DNA of 64,000 nt. It comes from CAWFQB01 sp965277875. GTDB lineage: Bacteria; Armatimonadota; Chthonomonadetes; Chthonomonadales; Chthonomonadaceae. The notes under the pieces are model-generated. The model worked only from the letters and a program-made list of their open reading frames with translations. It ran no database searches and was not told the origin of the DNA. A program made the position numbers and the translations under genes. Location: assembly GCA_965277875.1 (NCBI GenBank), contig CBDIDV010000002.1, positions 1,302,001 through 1,366,000 on the forward strand, written 5' to 3'. Numbering within the stretch: the first letter of the stretch is position 1; the number at the start of each line of letters is the position of its first letter. Positions 40,604 through 49,247 of the stretch are shown piece after piece.

Positions 40604-42415
40604 GTGATTACTGATGAACTTGCCGCATTGATAACCCAGGCGGTAATTGAGGCGCGGGACGCGGGAGAATTTACCCTCGCCGATGACAACATCGCCGTGA
40701 AGCTGGAAACGCCCGCCAACAAGCAGTTCGGCGATTTCTCCAGCAACATCGCCCTGACCTTGAAAAAAGCCACTGGCATCAACAACAGCCGCGACATCGC
40801 CGACCGCATTCTAAGGCATCTGGGGGTCGGCAACAGTCTGATCGAGCGCGTAGACGTGGCCGGGCCGGGGTTCATGAACTTCTATTTGAAACCCACCTGG
40901 CTCCAGGATGTGCTGGCAAAGATCGAGGCGCAGGATCGCTGCTACGGGACCAATAACACCCGCGCAGGCGAAAAAATACTGATCGAATTCGTCAGCGCCA
41001 ATCCGACCGGCCCCATCAGCGTCGTTAATGGACGCGCTGCGGCTTTGGGCGATGTGCTGGGCAGCCTGCTCGCCTCGCAGGGCTGCGAGGTCAGCCGCGA
41101 GTTCTACATCAACGACGCCCTCAACTCCCTTCAGCTGGACAAGTTCACTGAAACGGTCTACGTCCGCTACATGCAGCAGCTCGGCTACACGGTCGTCATG
41201 CCCGAAGGCGGCAGCGACGACAACTCCAATGCCGCCGCACAGCCGACGAGCGCTATTCCCTTCCCGAAAGACGGCTACCGGGGCGACTATGTGCGCGACA
41301 TCGCCCGCGCCGTCGTGGACGAGGTCGGCGCAAGGTATGCTCCCGCCGTGGCCCGCATCTTCGGCGTTCCCGCCGCTCATGCCGAGAGTACGCATATTAC
41401 CGAAGAAGAAACAAAAGCCTTCTTCCGGCAGGCCACGCTCCACGGCATGATCGCCACGCAAAAAGCCGCGCTAGACGCTTTCGGCCTGCGCTTCGATACC
41501 TGGTTCTATGAAAGCAGCCTGTACGAAAGCGGAACCGTAGACAAGACCATTAACGCTCTCAAAGCCAAAGATTACACCTATATGCAGGACGGCGCGCTCT
41601 GGCTGCGCTCGTCGGCCCTGGGCGACGACAAGGATCGCGTTCTGGTGCGCTCGAATGAGAAGGCCACGTACATCGCCGCCGATGCCGCGTATCATGACAA
41701 CAAATTCTCACGGGGCTTTACGCGCCTTATCAACATCTGGGGCGCGGATCATCACGGCTATGTGGCCCGCCTGAAGGCAGGCGTTGCCGCGCTCGGCTAC
41801 GCGCCCGAAAACCTTGAGATCGTGCTGACGCAGATGGTGTCCCTCGTGCGCGATGGCGAGGCCGTAATCGGCGGCAAGCGGCAGGGCAACGTCATCGAAC
41901 TCAAGGAAGACCTGATAGACGACATCGGGCGTGACGCCGCCCGCTTCTACTTCCTGCTCAACAGCTACGCCACGCCCGCGACCGTAGATGTAGAGTTGGC
42001 GAAGCGGCAGGACAAAGAGAATCCCGTCTACTATGTCCAGTACGCTCACGCCCGCCTGTGCAGCATTCTTCGCAAGGCGCAGGAAGCAGGCATCACTTTG
42101 CTGCCTGCCCAGGACGTAGACCGTTCACAGTTGACGCAGCCCTCGGAACTGGATCTCTTGCGTAAACTGTCCGACTATCCCGAAGAGGTGCGCGTTGCCG
42201 CGACCTCTTACGCTCCGCATCGCCTGACGCACTACGCAATGGACACCGCCTCTCTGCTTAACGTGTTCTACGAGAACTGTCAGGTACTGCCGCGCCCTGA
42301 TCGGCCCGTCGAACCCGCCCTGTGTCAGGCCAGACTGTCCCTCGTCAACGGCGCGCGTGTCGTCCTGAGCAATCTTCTCGACCTGATCGGCGTGTCCGCT
42401 CCACAGGAAATGTAA
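40604..42415 (+). CDS. argS: Arginyl-tRNA synthetase
   Basis: ArgRS is a class I synthetase that charges tRNA-Arg. The 603-residue protein has the N-terminal Add1 domain (ANKQFGDFSSNIALTLKKAT, GPGFMNFYL), the catalytic SANPTGPISVVNGRAA (residues 131-145), YINDALNSLQ, and a GGKRQGNVIELKEDLIDDIG segment in the place of KMSKS. The C-terminal anticodon domain contains NPVYYVQYAHARLCSILRKA. The HIGH element, usually HVGH, is SVVN here. The GTG at 40604 has GAGGAG (40591-40596) upstream; the TTG at 40589 is less likely. It stands alone between the CBS-DUF1385 and ASCH genes. Confidence 0.96.
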   Translation: MITDELAALITQAVIEARDAGEFTLADDNIAVKLETPANKQFGDFSSNIALTLKKATGINNSRDIADRILRHLGVGNSLIERVDVAGPGFMNFYLKPTWLQDVLAKIEAQDRCYGTNNTRAGEKILIEFVSANPTGPISVVNGRAAALGDVLGSLLASQGCEVSREFYINDALNSLQLDKFTETVYVRYMQQLGYTVVMPEGGSDDNSNAAAQPTSAIPFPKDGYRGDYVRDIARAVVDEVGARYAPAVARIFGVPAAHAESTHITEEETKAFFRQATLHGMIATQKAALDAFGLRFDTWFYESSLYESGTVDKTINALKAKDYTYMQDGALWLRSSALGDDKDRVLVRSNEKATYIAADAAYHDNKFSRGFTRLINIWGADHHGYVARLKAGVAALGYAPENLEIVLTQMVSLVRDGEAVIGGKRQGNVIELKEDLIDDIGRDAARFYFLLNSYATPATVDVELAKRQDKENPVYYVQYAHARLCSILRKAQEAGITLLPAQDVDRSQLTQPSELDLLRKLSDYPEEVRVAATSYAPHRLTHYAMDTASLLNVFYENCQVLPRPDRPVEPALCQARLSLVNGARVVLSNLLDLIGVSAPQEM

Positions 42416-42520
42416 CGCCTGCTGTTCTATTACGGCTCCTGCGGCGAACGAAACGGCAGACGCACCGCGTCAAAAGCATGAAGTCAGTTACCCGGTTCAG
42501 CAGACAATCTGTTTGCGCTG

Positions 42521-42549
42521 TTGACGCCGCGCCGTTTATATGCTATGAT
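42521..42549 (+). promoter_or_regulatory. Promoter of the ASCH-domain gene
   Basis: A -35 TTGACG (42521-42526) and a -10 TATGAT (42544-42549) are spaced 17 bases apart, 80 bases before the ATG at 42630. The -10 box lies inside the near-palindrome TGCTATGATAGCA (42541-42553), which could be an operator. Confidence 0.7.
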
Positions 42550-42629
42550 AGCATTTCGGGCCTGTGCCATTCCTTTGCGCTATCATCGTATAGACAACGC
42601 GCCTGATTTCAAATAAAGAGAGTTCCTGC

Positions 42630-42980
42630 ATGTACGCCTTAAACTTTTACAGCGAGTTCTACGAAGAGGTTCTGCGTAATGGGCGCAAAACCGTTTCCAT
42701 ACGCCTGGGTGACAAGTCCAGCAAGTACGATGCGGGCCAGATCGTCTGGGTCACAGTCGGCCCACGTTTCGGACGACGCCAGAAACTGTTCAACGCCATC
42801 CTCGACCGCGTCGAAGTGAAGACCATTGACAGCCTCTCGCCCCGCGAGATACAGAAAGAGAACCCGGAGTTCCGCACCAAAGAAGACCTGGTTCATCTCC
42901 TGCGCCGCATCTATTCCGACGACATTTCGGTCGAAGACACGGTAACGGTCATCGCGTTCTCGCCTGTGGACGAATACTGA
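42630..42980 (+). CDS. ASCH-domain protein
   Basis: A 116-residue protein that matches the small ASCH fold (a PUA-like beta barrel): YEEVLRNGRKTVSIRLGDKS at the start, then the GQIVWVTVGPRFGRR strand and a charged helix LSPREIQKENPEFRTKEDL. ASCH domains are predicted to bind RNA or act on modified nucleosides; some are N4-acetylcytidine amidohydrolases. The G-x-K-T segment near residue 18 is the conserved motif. It has its own promoter and is followed by a dispersed repeat element. Confidence 0.87.
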   Translation: MYALNFYSEFYEEVLRNGRKTVSIRLGDKSSKYDAGQIVWVTVGPRFGRRQKLFNAILDRVEVKTIDSLSPREIQKENPEFRTKEDLVHLLRRIYSDDISVEDTVTVIAFSPVDEY

Positions 42981-43319
42981 GAGCGCCTGAATATCCGGTA
43001 ACAAAATACTGGATATTAGGCCGGGCGTCCACTTCGGGCGCAGCCGAAGAAGGACATCGGCCAACCGTCCTGCTCACTGAGGAACGCCTGCATGTCGCTA
43101 TCGGGGCATTGCCGTCTTGTAAACACGTTCGCACTTAGGATCATCTTTTGTGACTCGTCCGGTTGGCCGCAGGCCTGATATCCGGTATTTTATATACCGG
43201 ATACCTACCTACCGGATAAGTCACCTGACGCATCTATCTCTGCCTTCCGCCACCCGTCCCGCCTCGCTGCCTGTGGCTTTGTCTCCTGTGCGCTTGGTTC
43301 GTCCGAAAGCTCCACCACC
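42981..43319. other. Intergenic region filled by a composite repeat element
   Basis: The 339 bases between the ASCH gene and the glycosidase-like gene hold no coding frame I can support. Most of it is the element annotated at 42990-43202. The remaining 117 bases upstream of the glycosidase start show no clear promoter or ribosome binding site. Confidence 0.6.
42990..43202. repeat. GTTGGCCG composite element with hairpins at both ends (copy 2)
   Basis: The left end is a hairpin of AATATCCGGTA (42990-43000) with TACTGGATATT (43007-43017). The right end is a 9-bp stem (43180-43188 with 43194-43202) with loop TTTAT. The ends are inverted copies of each other, including CGGCCAACC at 43058-43066 against GGTTGGCCG at 43161-43169. 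The inner part is about 95 bases and non-coding. Left-end sequence recurs at 15912 and right-end sequence at 49126. Confidence 0.82.
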
Positions 43320-46142
43320 ATGAACTTCAACGTAAACCTGTTGCGTTTTCGCTATGCCACGGCGTTCGCATTGCTCGGCGCGCTGTCCGTTCCGCCCTGC
43401 GCGGCGCAGCGTTCTGCCACGCCCGCGCACGTTCCTCCCGCACCCATCGCGCCCAGGGTTCCAGCCAAGATCGCCGCCGAAGGGCAGTTTACCGACAAAG
43501 CCAATACCAAACACAACTGGCAGATCAACGGCGCGCACGCCTTGATATGGGACGGAAAGCCGTACCTGCCCGTTGGCGGCGCGTTCACGCCCCATTCGTT
43601 TGCGGACAGCAGCGAAGCCGCCTGGCAAAGTGACGTTCGCGCCTTAGACACCATTCAGGCACGGGGGGTACAGGACATTCTGCTGTGGCCCGACAAGCCG
43701 CTTTGCGATCTGCCTGCCCCGACCGTGCAGCGCGTCCTCAACTACCTCGACGCAAAAGGTTTTCGTTACGGTGTAGCATGGGGACCGGGCATGACGCAGA
43801 TAGCCGCAGGCTACGTGGTCAAGCCCAGCGTGTACCGCAAAGACGCGCGGCCCAACACGAATGCAGACCCCGCCCTCACGACCGATTGGATCACCAGTAA
43901 TTCAGACAAGGGCGTCGTCTTTATGTACGATGGCGCGAGCGACAGCAAGATTTTCCGGGAGCCGTTTGAGATTTCCACCCGTGAGGGCGTTGTCAGCGTC
44001 CCGGTCGAAGCGCCGCCGTCTATCGCGCACCCGTATGTGATGCTGCTGCCGCACAAAATGCTGCCCGCGTCCGAGCAGGGCGCACTGCCGGATGTGTGGA
44101 GCGGCTACGACAACTACCGCGACCGCGTACTGCATTTTGCCGGTCAAATCAAATGGGGGCCGGGACTGCGCTTCTTCCTTGATCCTCTGGCGCGGCATGT
44201 GGGGCTTGGCGGAGAAAACGCGTTCCTCGTTCCCGACTCCCCTGCCTACCGAATGGAATGGGAGAGTTTTCTCGCCCGCAAGTACGCCAATCCCGATGAG
44301 GCGCGCAACAAATGGGCGCTGATGGAACGTTTTACTTCGTTTGCCCAGCTTGCCCGTCTAGTTCCATTATGGGCCTACGGTCGCGGCTGTCCCTACTTCT
44401 ATGATCCTCAGACGCATCGCGTTCACCGGATGCTCGAAGGCAGCCAATCCGCCCTGAACTCGGTCTGGTGGAGCGATTTTATCGCGCATCGCGACACCGG
44501 CATCGCTTACTATCTCAATACTCTGGCCGATGTGATGAAGCGGCAGGTCGCGAACGTACCCGTCGTTTACACTTGGACGCCATCTACCACGTTTCTAACG
44601 AACACGAGCAAAGACGGCGGAATGGATGGCCTTGCCATCGCCACGCGTCCCGGCGAACCGTCGCGCATTGCCCGCGTCTTCGGCCCCGCGTACAGCCAGG
44701 CGGAACAGGCCACGCGAACAAGCTGGTTCCTGACAAGCGAAATAGCCGCGTCCGCGCAGCCGCCTGCCGTGCCGCAGGTGCAGACCGCATCGCTTACGAA
44801 TGCTCCTCCCGCCCCGCCCGCTTCCTCCACCTACGCGAACAAAACCGCTTTTGCGCGTGACCTGAACGACATGCGACGTATCGGCAGCAAAGGCTTTTTC
44901 GTCAGCAGTCTGCAATCATCCGCTGCCCCTGGCATGGACGCGGCAAACGGCCCCATCCGTGCCGATTGGCTCCAGACTCCCGACAGCATGACGTGGCTGG
45001 GCGAATACGCGAACACCCTGCGCAATGAAAATGGCGGCAATCAGCGTCCCCGCGTCCTCTACTATCCGCAGTATGCCCCCGGCCCCGCCCACACCGGTCT
45101 CGTCCCCGGCGCGCCGAGCGTGTACTGGCTGCCCGGCGCGTATGCGGGCGAGGAACTGGACTGGTGGCCTTCCTTCCAGGGTTACAGTATCAAGCGCACC
45201 GGCGACGAGCCTGCATCTGTTGTGCTGACTTCGCTTATAGGAACGCAAAAGGCGCATTTTACCGTTCAGAATACGGCCATCGTCCGCGCGTACAGCGCGG
45301 AAGGAGTGCAGCAGCCCGTCAAAGCCACGCTAAAAAACGAGGTCGAGATAACGCTCGGCCCCGCCCCCACCCTGATACAGTTCGATAGTGACGTGACCCC
45401 CGTTCCACGCGAAGCCGCTTATGAAATGGGCTGGCAGTTGGACACTATGTTCGAGGTCGCCAAGCTGCAAAAGGTGTTCGGCGTTGAAAACTCCCGGCTT
45501 GCCCTGGAGCAGACCAAAGACTACCTGGACAAGAAGAACTACGGACAGGCTTACTTTTATGGCCGCGCTCAACTGGACAAACTGGCCTTCGATGCGGCTC
45601 CCTACATCTGGCTGGAAGGGGAGAGCGACGATCTGCCGCTGTTCACGGAGCTTGCCACGCATCCCGAAGCCAGCCTGGGCGCATATCGCCGCCTGTCAAC
45701 GCCCAATCGTCCTCTGCCCGAATACGGCTACAAGGCTCGTTACGTCTTCAACACCAACCATGATGGCATCTATCAGATATGGCTGGCGGGAACCGTACCC
45801 GGCCCGACCGTCTCGCCCATAAAATGGCATGTCAACAATGAGGCCGACCGCGACATAGCCGATCCGACCCCGCGCGGCCCGCTGTACCTCAACGATTATT
45901 TCGGATGGACGCTGCTCGGCACGGCCAAACTTTCCAAAGGTGAGCAGAAACTCGTGATTGACGTGACCGACCCCGCTCAGGCTACGCATGAGTACACGTT
46001 CGCCATTGACGCTCTGATGATTACCGACAAACCCTTCGCGCCGAACGCCACCATCCGCCCGCGCCCCGTGGACGAGATAGCGCAGCGGGAAGCCATCAAA
46101 CAAAAACGCATTCTCAACCCCAAGCCTCACTACGCGCCTTAA
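43320..46142 (+). CDS. Large secreted glycoside hydrolase-like protein
   Basis: A 940-residue exported protein with a signal peptide (about residues 1-29, ending PPCAAQ). The first two thirds look like a TIM-barrel glycosidase of the GH42/beta-galactosidase kind: INGAHALIWDGKPYLPVGGAF, a Trp-rich barrel with FFLDPLARHVGLGGENAF, YRMEWESFLARKYANPDEAR, and later WLTSEIAAS and GEELDWWPS. I cannot place the two catalytic Glu residues with confidence. The last third contains repeats of Ala/Leu helices and then YIWLEGESDD and a beta-sandwich with GIYQIWLAG, like a carbohydrate-binding module. Substrate unknown. A strong hairpin lies just past its stop. Confidence 0.7.
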   Translation: MNFNVNLLRFRYATAFALLGALSVPPCAAQRSATPAHVPPAPIAPRVPAKIAAEGQFTDKANTKHNWQINGAHALIWDGKPYLPVGGAFTPHSFADSSEAAWQSDVRALDTIQARGVQDILLWPDKPLCDLPAPTVQRVLNYLDAKGFRYGVAWGPGMTQIAAGYVVKPSVYRKDARPNTNADPALTTDWITSNSDKGVVFMYDGASDSKIFREPFEISTREGVVSVPVEAPPSIAHPYVMLLPHKMLPASEQGALPDVWSGYDNYRDRVLHFAGQIKWGPGLRFFLDPLARHVGLGGENAFLVPDSPAYRMEWESFLARKYANPDEARNKWALMERFTSFAQLARLVPLWAYGRGCPYFYDPQTHRVHRMLEGSQSALNSVWWSDFIAHRDTGIAYYLNTLADVMKRQVANVPVVYTWTPSTTFLTNTSKDGGMDGLAIATRPGEPSRIARVFGPAYSQAEQATRTSWFLTSEIAASAQPPAVPQVQTASLTNAPPAPPASSTYANKTAFARDLNDMRRIGSKGFFVSSLQSSAAPGMDAANGPIRADWLQTPDSMTWLGEYANTLRNENGGNQRPRVLYYPQYAPGPAHTGLVPGAPSVYWLPGAYAGEELDWWPSFQGYSIKRTGDEPASVVLTSLIGTQKAHFTVQNTAIVRAYSAEGVQQPVKATLKNEVEITLGPAPTLIQFDSDVTPVPREAAYEMGWQLDTMFEVAKLQKVFGVENSRLALEQTKDYLDKKNYGQAYFYGRAQLDKLAFDAAPYIWLEGESDDLPLFTELATHPEASLGAYRRLSTPNRPLPEYGYKARYVFNTNHDGIYQIWLAGTVPGPTVSPIKWHVNNEADRDIADPTPRGPLYLNDYFGWTLLGTAKLSKGEQKLVIDVTDPAQATHEYTFAIDALMITDKPFAPNATIRPRPVDEIAQREAIKQKRILNPKPHYAP

Positions 46143-46157
46143 ACGTCCTCCAGAATC

Positions 46158-46187
46158 AATGCCCGACCCTTAACAGCGTCGGGCATT
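46158..46187 (+). terminator. Terminator-like hairpin after the glycosidase-like gene
   Basis: A perfect 10-bp stem (46158-46167 with 46178-46187) with a 10-base loop begins 16 bases past the stop. No U-tract follows. Confidence 0.65.
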
Positions 46188-46264
46188 ATGCTGCAAAATC
46201 GCAGCGAAAACACAACAAAGGACGAAAGACTCAAAAACGCGATCTCTCCTGTGAGCATTCCAAC

Positions 46265-46669
46265 ATGAGCATGATAAGCTGGGCGGAATTGCAGCTTTCC
46301 ATTATGGACGTCCTATGGAATCAAGAGTCGGCTACGGTTCACGAGCTTATCATGGCTTTGTCGGATGAACGCCCTCCCGCGTACACCACGGTACTGACAG
46401 TGCTTACAAACCTTGTCAAGCAGGGTTTTGTGGGGCATGATCCGAAACCGGGAACGCGCATGTACGCCTATTACGCCCTTGTTTCGCAGGAAGAGATTCG
46501 TATACATCTTGCCGAGGAAATGATGACCCGTCTCTTCGACGACACTGCCGCCGTCATGGTCAAGCTGCTGCTCAAAACACAGACGTTTACCCCAAAGGAA
46601 CTAAAGGAAATCGCGCAGATAGTACGCGAAGGCAGAAAAAAAGAGGCAGGGCCTCCGCCCTCCTCCTGA
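46265..46669 (+). CDS. BlaI/MecI/CopY-family transcriptional repressor
   Basis: A 134-residue winged-helix protein with the family pattern ISWAELQLSIMDVLWNQESA, TVHELIMALSDERPPAYTTV and LTNLVKQGFVGHDPKPGTR, the recognition helix and wing. The C-terminal dimerisation part (RLFDDTAAVMVKLLL) is also typical. Members repress beta-lactamase or copper genes and are usually paired with a BlaR1/M56 metallopeptidase sensor, which is absent here. The neighbouring minus-strand genes are a small membrane protein and BI-1. Its targets are unknown. Confidence 0.92.
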   Translation: MSMISWAELQLSIMDVLWNQESATVHELIMALSDERPPAYTTVLTVLTNLVKQGFVGHDPKPGTRMYAYYALVSQEEIRIHLAEEMMTRLFDDTAAVMVKLLLKTQTFTPKELKEIAQIVREGRKKEAGPPPSS

Positions 46670-46699
46670 TCCCCTCCAACCATCTTGACCTCTTTTTGA

Positions 46700-47035
46700 C
46701 TACTTCTTTTTGCTTCGGCTTGGTTCTTTTCCCGCCCCACTCCGCTTGGATTGCGCCACGCTGGAACGCGGTGCGATTGCTTTTATTGACGGCTTTTTAG
46801 GCACGGCGGACCGTGCAGGCACAGCGGAGGGTTTGCCGACAGATTTAGAGGGTTTGCCGACAGATTTAGAACGTTCAGGCAAAGCGTTCGTCTTCTGTGC
46901 AGGCCGTGGCGACACCATTGCGGGTTCGCCGACAGTTTGCCTCAGTACCTGTCGCCCTGCCGCCGTGCGTCCCCAGATTACAAACGCCCCGAACCCCAGC
47001 GTCACCAACAGGCACATCGCCAGCCCACCATCCAT
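46700..47035 (-). CDS. Small basic membrane protein
   Basis: A 111-residue protein starting at ATG 47035 (MDGGLAMCLLVTLGFGAFVI): one hydrophobic helix followed by a Lys/Arg/Ser/Pro-rich tail with a tandem SVGKPSK repeat encoded by a 21-bp duplication (46829-46870). I do not recognise it. The GTG at 47074 is also open, but it would lie inside the inverted repeat at 47069-47178. It lies 150 bases downstream of BI-1 and is convergent with the BlaI gene. Confidence 0.5.
   Translation of the reverse strand: MDGGLAMCLLVTLGFGAFVIWGRTAAGRQVLRQTVGEPAMVSPRPAQKTNALPERSKSVGKPSKSVGKPSAVPARSAVPKKPSIKAIAPRSSVAQSKRSGAGKEPSRSKKK
46829..46870. repeat. 21-bp tandem duplication in the small basic protein gene
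   Basis: Two perfect, adjacent 21-bp copies (46829-46849 and 46850-46870). The unit is a multiple of three, so the frame is kept and the SVGKPSK motif is doubled. Confidence 0.85.
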
Positions 47036-47068
47036 CAAGCATCCGCCTTCCAAACCGACGAAAACATG

Positions 47069-47178
47069 ATCCACAGATTACGCAGATATACACAGATTAT
47101 ACAGAACACAGGAGACAGCAAAATGGCTCTCCATCGTTCTTGCATCGAAATCTGTGTATATCTGCGTAATCTGTGGAT
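47069..47178. repeat. Inverted repeat, CCACAGATTACGCAGAT family
   Basis: A perfect 30-bp inverted repeat (47069-47098 with 47149-47178) encloses 50 bp. Its arms contain related CACAGATT units. It begins 6 bases past the BI-1 stop and lies just before the small basic protein gene. Confidence 0.9.
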
Positions 47179-47184
47179 AAACTC

Positions 47185-47871
47185 TTACCGACGGCGACCG
47201 CCACCCAGCAGGCTCATGATAAGCAGCAGTATGTTCAGGAAGTCCAGATAGAGTTCCAGCGCGCCGATGGGAGCCTGATCCAGACTCAGCCGCGTCATGA
47301 TGCGCGAGGTGTCATATAGCACGTAACCGCTGAAGATCAGTACGCCTACCACGCAATATACCGTACTCAGCGCGGCGATGTGGAATAACGACATCATCAG
47401 GCCGGCAACGATGAGCGCGAGCAGGCTCACGAACAGGAAGCTGCCCAGAAAGTTGAAGTCCTGCCGTGTAATCATCACGTACAGCGTTAATCCGCCGAAT
47501 ACCGCCGTCGTCAGAACGCCGGCCTGCGCGGGCAGTCCGGGCGCGAACTGCTCCCACATGTAGAAGCGGGGTCCGACTATCACGCCCATGATCGCGCTGA
47601 AAACGTACAGCAGAATCAAATTCAGTCCCTGTTTCCGCTTGGCCCATCCCATAGCGAATATCAAGCCGAACGCCGCCAGCCACAGCATAAAGTGATTGGT
47701 TATCGAGAATTCCAGCATGTTCGGCTGAATGCTTTGCCAGCCTGTAAATACGCTTATCAGGATGGACACGAAGAACAAACCGTAGACCTTGCGGACAAAT
47801 GCCATGCGCATGCTCTGAGAAGCATTCGCCACGACGCCCGGCATCGGGGCAGTACCGTACATCATCTTCAA
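47185..47871 (-). CDS. Bax inhibitor-1/YccA family membrane protein
   Basis: A 228-residue protein with about seven transmembrane helices in the BI-1/YccA pattern: FVRKVYGLFFVSILISVFTG near the start, a middle LILLYVFSAIMGVIVGPRFY, then LTTAVFGGLTLYVMITRQDF and the C-terminal GALELYLDFLNILLLIMSLLG. Bacterial members are putative pH-sensitive calcium leak channels or FtsH modulators (YccA). The ATG at 47871 has a strong GAGGAGG ribosome binding site. It is followed by an inverted repeat. Confidence 0.94.
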   Translation of the reverse strand: MKMMYGTAPMPGVVANASQSMRMAFVRKVYGLFFVSILISVFTGWQSIQPNMLEFSITNHFMLWLAAFGLIFAMGWAKRKQGLNLILLYVFSAIMGVIVGPRFYMWEQFAPGLPAQAGVLTTAVFGGLTLYVMITRQDFNFLGSFLFVSLLALIVAGLMMSLFHIAALSTVYCVVGVLIFSGYVLYDTSRIMTRLSLDQAPIGALELYLDFLNILLLIMSLLGGGRRR

Positions 47872-48071
47872 TCCTCCTCTAAATCGCCCATAGACTGCGC
47901 CTTGTACGCGCCTGCATAGATAATGGCCGCTGCGCCAAACGCATATTCCTACTTCAGCAGACGTATTTGCACTCTCAAAAGTGCCGCGATAATGTGCCGC
48001 CGCCGCGTTTTTCTTCGTCCGCTGAACTTCTGCGCCGTCACTCTACAATTTACCCTGAAATAAACTCATTT

Positions 48072-49055
48072 TCAACTCATTTTCATTGAATGTGTTTGCA
48101 CCAGGCCTTCCGTCTCTTCTCCGGAGACAAGCGCGCGGGCATCGGGACAGTGCGCTTTTAAAGTGGGCAGAAACGCCGCTCCCAGCGTGAGCAGTCCCGT
48201 GGAAAGCGCGTCACCGTCTGTCGCCGAAGGCATGACGATGGCGGCCAGGACGCTTCGGCTTGCCGGATACCCTGTGCGCGGGTCTATCACATGCCCGTAG
48301 CGCCGTCCTTCCGACATAAACCATTTGCCGTGCGGCGCGGAAACGCTCAATGCCTCATCACGCATTTCCACGACAGCGAGATAATTTCCTTCTTTGCTCG
48401 CTGCTTCCGAAGCATTATTTTGCTCCTGCACATTCTTCGATGTCACAGGATTTTGGATGGCGACTTGCCAGTGTGCGGCGTCCGGCGGAGCGCCCAGCGC
48501 GTATACCGCGCTCGTCCCGCCGTGCAGCAAGGCTGACTCGATCTCATACTCTTGCAGCATCGTGACAGCCTGGTCAATCGCGTACCCTTTGCCAATGGCC
48601 CCCAATTCGATCTCTACGCCCTCATGGTCGAACGCGACCGTGTAATTTTCCGCATCTAAGATCACATGCTTCATGCCGACAACGGCGCGCGCCTTTTCGA
48701 TGGCCTCCTCGCTCGGCATCTGTCCGCCGCCGCCTGCAAAGCCCCAGCAGCGTATCAGAGGCGCGACCGTAATATCAAACGCGCCCTCCGTGACGGCATT
48801 CAATTCCTGCGCCCGTGCCAGCAGATGAAACACGCGCGGATCGAGCGACACGGGATGCTGCGCGGCCTGCGTGTTGATCTGTCGTATGTCGCTGTCGGCG
48901 CGATAAAAACTTAGCTGCGCTTCCAGGCGGTCAATCTCGCGCATCACTTCCTCAGCAACAGTGGACAGGTACTGCTCATTTGTTCCATAAAGAACAATTT
49001 CAAACTGCGTCGCCATCGCCAGATGTTCCAGATACACTTTGCACGGCAGCGCCAT
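48072..49055 (-). CDS. apbE: FAD:protein FMN transferase
   Basis: ApbE attaches FMN covalently to Thr/Ser of flavoproteins such as Nqr/Rnf subunits. The frame contains TQFEIVLYGTNE, SFYRADSDIRQINTQA, DITVAPLIRCWGFAG, the GAIGKGYAIDQAV motif and the metal/substrate site GHVIDPRTGYPASRSVLA with TDGDALSTGLLTLG. There is no signal peptide or lipobox, although many ApbE proteins are exported. The ATG at 49055 lies 9 bases after GAGG and gives 327 residues; the GTG at 49064 is adjacent to the same GAGG and less likely. No target flavoprotein is nearby. Confidence 0.93.
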   Translation of the reverse strand: MALPCKVYLEHLAMATQFEIVLYGTNEQYLSTVAEEVMREIDRLEAQLSFYRADSDIRQINTQAAQHPVSLDPRVFHLLARAQELNAVTEGAFDITVAPLIRCWGFAGGGGQMPSEEAIEKARAVVGMKHVILDAENYTVAFDHEGVEIELGAIGKGYAIDQAVTMLQEYEIESALLHGGTSAVYALGAPPDAAHWQVAIQNPVTSKNVQEQNNASEAASKEGNYLAVVEMRDEALSVSAPHGKWFMSEGRRYGHVIDPRTGYPASRSVLAAIVMPSATDGDALSTGLLTLGAAFLPTLKAHCPDARALVSGEETEGLVQTHSMKMS

Positions 49056-49125
49056 ATCGCTCACCCTCTATTGCCGTCGCTGCACTGCCTCGCCAGTATA
49101 CAGATGATGCTCTATCTGCGAGACA

Positions 49126-49166
49126 GTTGGCCGCAGGCCTGATAACCGGGTTTTTATAACCCGGAT
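49126..49166. repeat. GTTGGCCG repeat with hairpin (copy 3)
   Basis: These 41 bases match 43162-43202 closely. The stem is CCGGGTT (49146-49152) with AACCCGG (49158-49164), and the loop TTTAT is the same as in the copy at 43189-43193. It lies between the ApbE gene and the first Gfo gene. Confidence 0.82.
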
Positions 49167-49247
49167 GCGGGGCAGACAAACGCAGACACGGGACAGCAAA
49201 GTATGCTGCCCCGCGTTTGATGCGCTCACCCACACAGGGTCATTCGA

